From Clostridiales bacterium (GTDB taxonomy: Bacteria; Bacillota; Clostridia; Peptostreptococcales; Acidaminobacteraceae), in contig JAIOSU010000332.1 in the NCBI GenBank assembly GCA_021107455.1, forward strand, positions 1 to 36,356: DNA of 36,356 bases. Direction: 5' to 3'. A model generated the notes under the pieces. It was not told the DNA's origin, searched no databases, and saw only the letters and a list, made by a program, of their open reading frames with translations. Positions 33,400-36,356 of the stretch are shown one piece after another (within the stretch, counting starts at the first letter, position 1; each line of letters starts with the position of its first letter). The position numbers were made by a program, and so were the translations under genes.

Positions 33400-34245
33400 T
33401 TACTTTTTATAATCGTAAAACCCTTTTCCTGATCTTCTGCCAAGCAGACCGGCTCTTACCATTTTTCTGAGAAGCGGATGTGCTCTGTATTTGGAATCAC
33501 CAAATTCAGCGAAAAGCACTTCCATAATGGCAAGGTTGACATCATTTCCAATCAAATCAGCTAGAGCTAAGGGGCCAATTGGATGATTCGCACCAAGCAT
33601 CATCGCTTTGTCAATATCTTCAGCGCTTGCAACACCCTCAGCGTATATACCGATAGCTTCATTGATCATCGGTATCAATATTCTATTGACGACAAAACCT
33701 GGAGCTTCTTCCACTTTGACTGGCTCTTTTCCCAATTTCACGGACATATCCAAGACTGTTTCAGTAGTTTCTTCAGATGTTGCGATTCCTTTGATGACCT
33801 CAACAAGTTTCATCACGGGCACAGGATTGAAAAAGTGCATACCAATCACGAGCTCTGGTCTATTTGTGGCCGCGGCGATCTCAGTTATTGAAAGAGATGA
33901 TGTGTTCGTCGCTAAAATTGCTTTAGGATTGACAAATTCATCGAGTTCCTTAAATATTTTCTTCTTAAGTCCCATGTTTTCTGTTGCGGCTTCAATGATA
34001 AGTGCGCAATCTTTAATGGCTTCAAGCTCAACTGCAGTTGTTATTCTACCCATAGCGTCATTCATTTGTTCCATTGTCATTTTCTCTTTTGAGACCAACT
34101 TTTGATAAGCTTTTTCAATACCTGATTTGCCCTTTTCAAGCATAGCACTGTCTATATCTCTCATTACGACTTCAAATCCATTTTGTGCAAGTGTCTGAAC
34201 AATTCCTGAACCCATTGTTCCTGCGCCAAGTACGCCTATTTTCAT
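33400..34245 (-). CDS. hbd: 3-hydroxybutyryl-CoA dehydrogenase
   Basis: This 281-residue NAD(P)-dependent enzyme interconverts acetoacetyl-CoA and 3-hydroxybutyryl-CoA. The nucleotide-binding start is [20 protein letters not shown] (residues 4-23), with the later catalytic region [19 protein letters not shown] (the HFFNP His) and the C-terminal dimer domain ending [10 protein letters not shown]. The length equals clostridial Hbd. It follows crt by 12 bases. In butyrate producers hbd and crt normally sit with bcd, etfBA and thl, none of which is here, so the role may be butyrate formation, acyl-CoA breakdown or both. Confidence 0.94.
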   Translation of the reverse strand: MKIGVLGAGTMGSGIVQTLAQNGFEVVMRDIDSAMLEKGKSGIEKAYQKLVSKEKMTMEQMNDAMGRITTAVELEAIKDCALIIEAATENMGLKKKIFKELDEFVNPKAILATNTSSLSITEIAAATNRPELVIGMHFFNPVPVMKLVEVIKGIATSEETTETVLDMSVKLGKEPVKVEEAPGFVVNRILIPMINEAIGIYAEGVASAEDIDKAMMLGANHPIGPLALADLIGNDVNLAIMEVLFAEFGDSKYRAHPLLRKMVRAGLLGRRSGKGFYDYKK

Positions 34246-34257
34246 CGTGTCCTCCTA

Positions 34258-35028
34258 TTAAATCCCTCTAAAATTTGATTTTTGCTTGTTAATAAAAGCT
34301 GTCATACCTTCCTTTTGATCACTTGATGCAAAACAAAGTCCGAAAAATCCTGCCTCAAGCACATTGCCTTCATTCACAGTTTGTCCGTAGCCCGAATCGA
34401 TTGCTTTCTTGCTGTACTTAACAGCCAACGGTGCATTCGCTTCTATTGCCGATGCGACTTCCAATGCGTAATCAAGAACGTCTCCATCAACAACTTTTCC
34501 AACCAATCCTATTTGTTCAGCTTCAACAGCGCCAATCATCTTTCCAGTGAAAATCAATTCTTTTGCACGAGAAATTCCAATCAGTTTAGGAAGCCTTTGT
34601 GAACCGGAAAATCCAGGGGTGATTCCAAGCGTCACTTCTGGCTGGCCCATTTTGGCTTTGATTCCAGCATATCTCAAATCACATGCGAGTGCTAGTTCAC
34701 ACCCACCACCAAGCGCGAATCCATTGATTGCAGCGATGGTCACTTGATCAAGTCTTTCCAATTTGTAAAATATTTTTTGACCAAGAACACCGAATGCTCT
34801 GCCCTCTTCTGCACTGAGCACAGACATTTCTTTTATGTCAGCACCTGCGATAAAAGCTTTTCCTTCTCCTGTGAAAATCACAACTCGTAGTGTCTCGTCG
34901 ACAGCAATCTCATCGAGTAAATTGTCGAGTTCCAAAAGTGTCTCCTTATTGAGTGCATTGAGCGCTTCCGGTCTACTGAACGTAACGATCCCAACAGCGC
35001 CACGTCTTTCAATTTTCAAATGATTCAT
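34258..35028 (-). CDS. crt: Enoyl-CoA hydratase (crotonase)
   Basis: This 256-residue crotonase-fold enzyme converts 3-hydroxybutyryl-CoA and crotonyl-CoA. The oxyanion-hole segments are FIAGADIKEM at about residues 58-67 and ALGGGCELALACDLRYA at about 104-120, which contains the first catalytic Glu; the second is expected in QPEVTLGITPGFSG. Both active-site acids being present argues for hydratase and against a decarboxylase or isomerase subclass. It has a GGGGAGG site and follows lspA by 13 bases. Confidence 0.92.
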   Translation of the reverse strand: MNHLKIERRGAVGIVTFSRPEALNALNKETLLELDNLLDEIAVDETLRVVIFTGEGKAFIAGADIKEMSVLSAEEGRAFGVLGQKIFYKLERLDQVTIAAINGFALGGGCELALACDLRYAGIKAKMGQPEVTLGITPGFSGSQRLPKLIGISRAKELIFTGKMIGAVEAEQIGLVGKVVDGDVLDYALEVASAIEANAPLAVKYSKKAIDSGYGQTVNEGNVLEAGFFGLCFASSDQKEGMTAFINKQKSNFRGI

Positions 35029-35041
35029 AGTCCTCCCCTTT

Positions 35042-35494
35042 CTAAAAATCGTATTTCAAGAATATAGTTGAAAATGCGAGCAATATTACGCCTGCTACAA
35101 CACAGACATCGGCAACGTTGAAGATTGGAAAATCAATGAACTTAAACTCAAGGAAGTCCACAACGAAATTAAGCCTCACCCTGTCAATGAAATTGCCTAT
35201 CGCACCAGCGATGACAAGTACAAAAGCAACTTTAACTGCAACTGGAGCATCGGTTTTTATGGCTTTGATCAAATAGCCCGTCATGCCTGCCAATATTAAA
35301 AATGTCAATAAGATCAATAATAATTGCTGATCTCTCAATATGCTAAAAGCAGCTCCTGTATTCTCAGTGTATCTAAACCCTAAAAACCCTTTGATGAATT
35401 CGCTCGATGGCTGATTCATCAAAGCACCGATCGCCCAATATTTTGACCACTGGTCTGCAGCGATCAAAGCCGCTATCGAAATAAAATATATCAA
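35042..35494 (-). CDS. lspA: Lipoprotein signal peptidase (signal peptidase II)
   Basis: This 150-residue membrane aspartyl protease cleaves prolipoproteins before the lipidated Cys. Four hydrophobic helices are visible, with the conserved Asp14-Gln (ADQWSKYW), NTGAAFSIL at residues 45-53, and the catalytic pair Asp104 (GNFIDRV) and Asp129 (FNVADV). It starts with TTG, five bases after GGAGG. It follows the cardiolipin synthase gene by 13 bases. The rluD gene often found after lspA is missing. Confidence 0.96.
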   Translation of the reverse strand: MIYFISIAALIAADQWSKYWAIGALMNQPSSEFIKGFLGFRYTENTGAAFSILRDQQLLLILLTFLILAGMTGYLIKAIKTDAPVAVKVAFVLVIAGAIGNFIDRVRLNFVVDFLEFKFIDFPIFNVADVCVVAGVILLAFSTIFLKYDF

Positions 35495-35507
35495 ATGATC
35501 CTCCTTG

Positions 35508-36356
35508 TTATTGTAATGGTGAAACCAAACGGCCCAATGCTTCCAGCAGTTTTCGTCTTAATTTTCTTTTTTTGAAATTCTCAAGAACAAACTCATTGCT
35601 GTCTTCCAAATCTTTGAGGAAATCCTCCTCGAGTCTTATGATGACATCTTGATCATATAAAAATGCGTTGACCTCGAAATTGATTTCCATAGAGCGAATA
35701 TCAAGATTTGCAGTCCCAACAGTAGCGGACAACCTGTCCACAATCATTATTTTTGAGTGGATGAATCCATTTTTATATTGATAGATCTTAACTCCGGCCT
35801 CTAAAAGTTTCTGTATGTTGGACTGAGAAGCCCAGTACACAAAAAAGTGATCCGGTTGTGAGGGTATGATGATTTTTACATCAATACCACTGAGCGCAGC
35901 TGTCTTCAGTCCCATCATCAAACTTTCCTCAGGAACCAGATAAGGGGTTGTGATCCAAATCTTATCTTCTGCACTCGCAATCATCTTATAAAAGGCCTGT
36001 AATATACATTTCCATTCAGAATCAGGTCCAGAAGCGGCTATTTGAACCAACGACTGGTTGTCAACGATATTCTCAGGAAAGTACTCGGCTCCTTCCACAG
36101 TTTGATTAGATACAAAATTCCAATCATTCAGAAATATGGTTTGAAGCGCATAAACCGCTTCGCCTTTGATTTCCAAATGGGTGTCTCTCCAAAACGAAAA
36201 CTTATCGGATTGTCCAAGGTATTCATCACCGATATTAAGTCCACCCACAAACCCTACAACTCCATCTATGATGGCAATTTTTCTATGATTTCTATAATTC
36301 AAGTCACGTGAAAAAAGTGGCATCGCCACTTTGAAAAATGGCAATATCTCTACCCC
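35508..36356 (-). CDS. cls: Cardiolipin synthase, C-terminal part (cut by window edge)
   Basis: The reading frame is open to the window end, and 282 codons are visible. It is a phospholipase-D-superfamily enzyme joining two phosphatidylglycerols to make cardiolipin. Both HKD motifs are present: HRKIAIIDGVVGFVGG, with its Asp eight residues after the His region, near the start of the visible part, and HSKIMIVDRLSATVGTANLD near residue 195. The missing upstream part should hold one or two transmembrane helices and the beginning of the first PLD domain. The apparent start codon near 36344 is internal and not used. Confidence 0.92.
   Translation of the reverse strand, partial: GVEILPFFKVAMPLFSRDLNYRNHRKIAIIDGVVGFVGGLNIGDEYLGQSDKFSFWRDTHLEIKGEAVYALQTIFLNDWNFVSNQTVEGAEYFPENIVDNQSLVQIAASGPDSEWKCILQAFYKMIASAEDKIWITTPYLVPEESLMMGLKTAALSGIDVKIIIPSQPDHFFVYWASQSNIQKLLEAGVKIYQYKNGFIHSKIMIVDRLSATVGTANLDIRSMEINFEVNAFLYDQDVIIRLEEDFLKDLEDSNEFVLENFKKRKLRRKLLEALGRLVSPLQ

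Overview
The window is a 36 kb stretch of a low-GC Gram-positive chromosome, most likely an anaerobic member of the Clostridia. All genes but one lie on the minus strand, with strong AGGAGG-type ribosome binding sites and short gaps. The central gene order (purR, spoVG, glmU, prs, pth, mfd, yabM, yabN, hup, rqcP, divIC, tilS, ftsH) is the classical Firmicutes 'mfd to ftsH' region. The sporulation genes that usually sit in it (spoVT, yabP, yabQ, spoIIE) are absent, which suggests a non-sporulating lineage (Fusibacter- or Acidaminobacter-like would fit; this is inference). I see no mobile elements, CRISPR arrays or phage genes.

Layout, following minus-strand transcription from the right end. 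(1) 36356-33400: end of a cardiolipin synthase gene, lspA, then a crotonase/3-hydroxybutyryl-CoA dehydrogenase pair. (2) 33303-32305: a LytR-CpsA-Psr wall-ligase gene, converging with murC, the only plus-strand gene. (3) 30737-29526: purR, then spoVG behind a site that matches the sigma-H consensus throughout. (4) 29383-27047: glmU-prs. (5) 26958-18711: pth, mfd, a PrsA/SurA-type lipoprotein, a SpoVB-like flippase, and a yabN methylase/MazG gene split by an apparent frameshift. (6) 18620-16766: HU, rqcP, divIC, ppx/gppA. (7) A two-tRNA operon (Asp, Thr). (8) tldD-tldE-tilS-ftsH. (9) 10034-7622: FlK-like thioesterase, two-subunit class I fumarase and a methyltransferase. (10) 7430-1: split methylmalonyl-CoA mutase, meaB, epimerase, the four subunits of a sodium-pumping methylmalonyl-CoA decarboxylase, and the first codons of a probable birA.

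Regions 9 and 10 belong together metabolically. Fumarase, mutase, MeaB chaperone, epimerase and decarboxylase make up much of a succinate-to-propionate fermentation route (succinyl-CoA to R-methylmalonyl-CoA to S-methylmalonyl-CoA to propionyl-CoA plus CO2), with the last step driving Na+ export. BirA would biotinylate the carrier subunit. Succinyl-CoA formation, fumarate reduction and CoA transfer must be encoded elsewhere.

Most of the window is ordinary housekeeping sequence. The points most worth a second look are the yabN frameshift with a plausible 20-nt deletion, the sigma-H-type spoVG promoter in a locus stripped of sporulation genes, the palindromes in the hup and mutase upstream regions, and the translationally coupled thioesterase-fumarase-methyltransferase operon. 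I found no clear candidate for a wholly new system.
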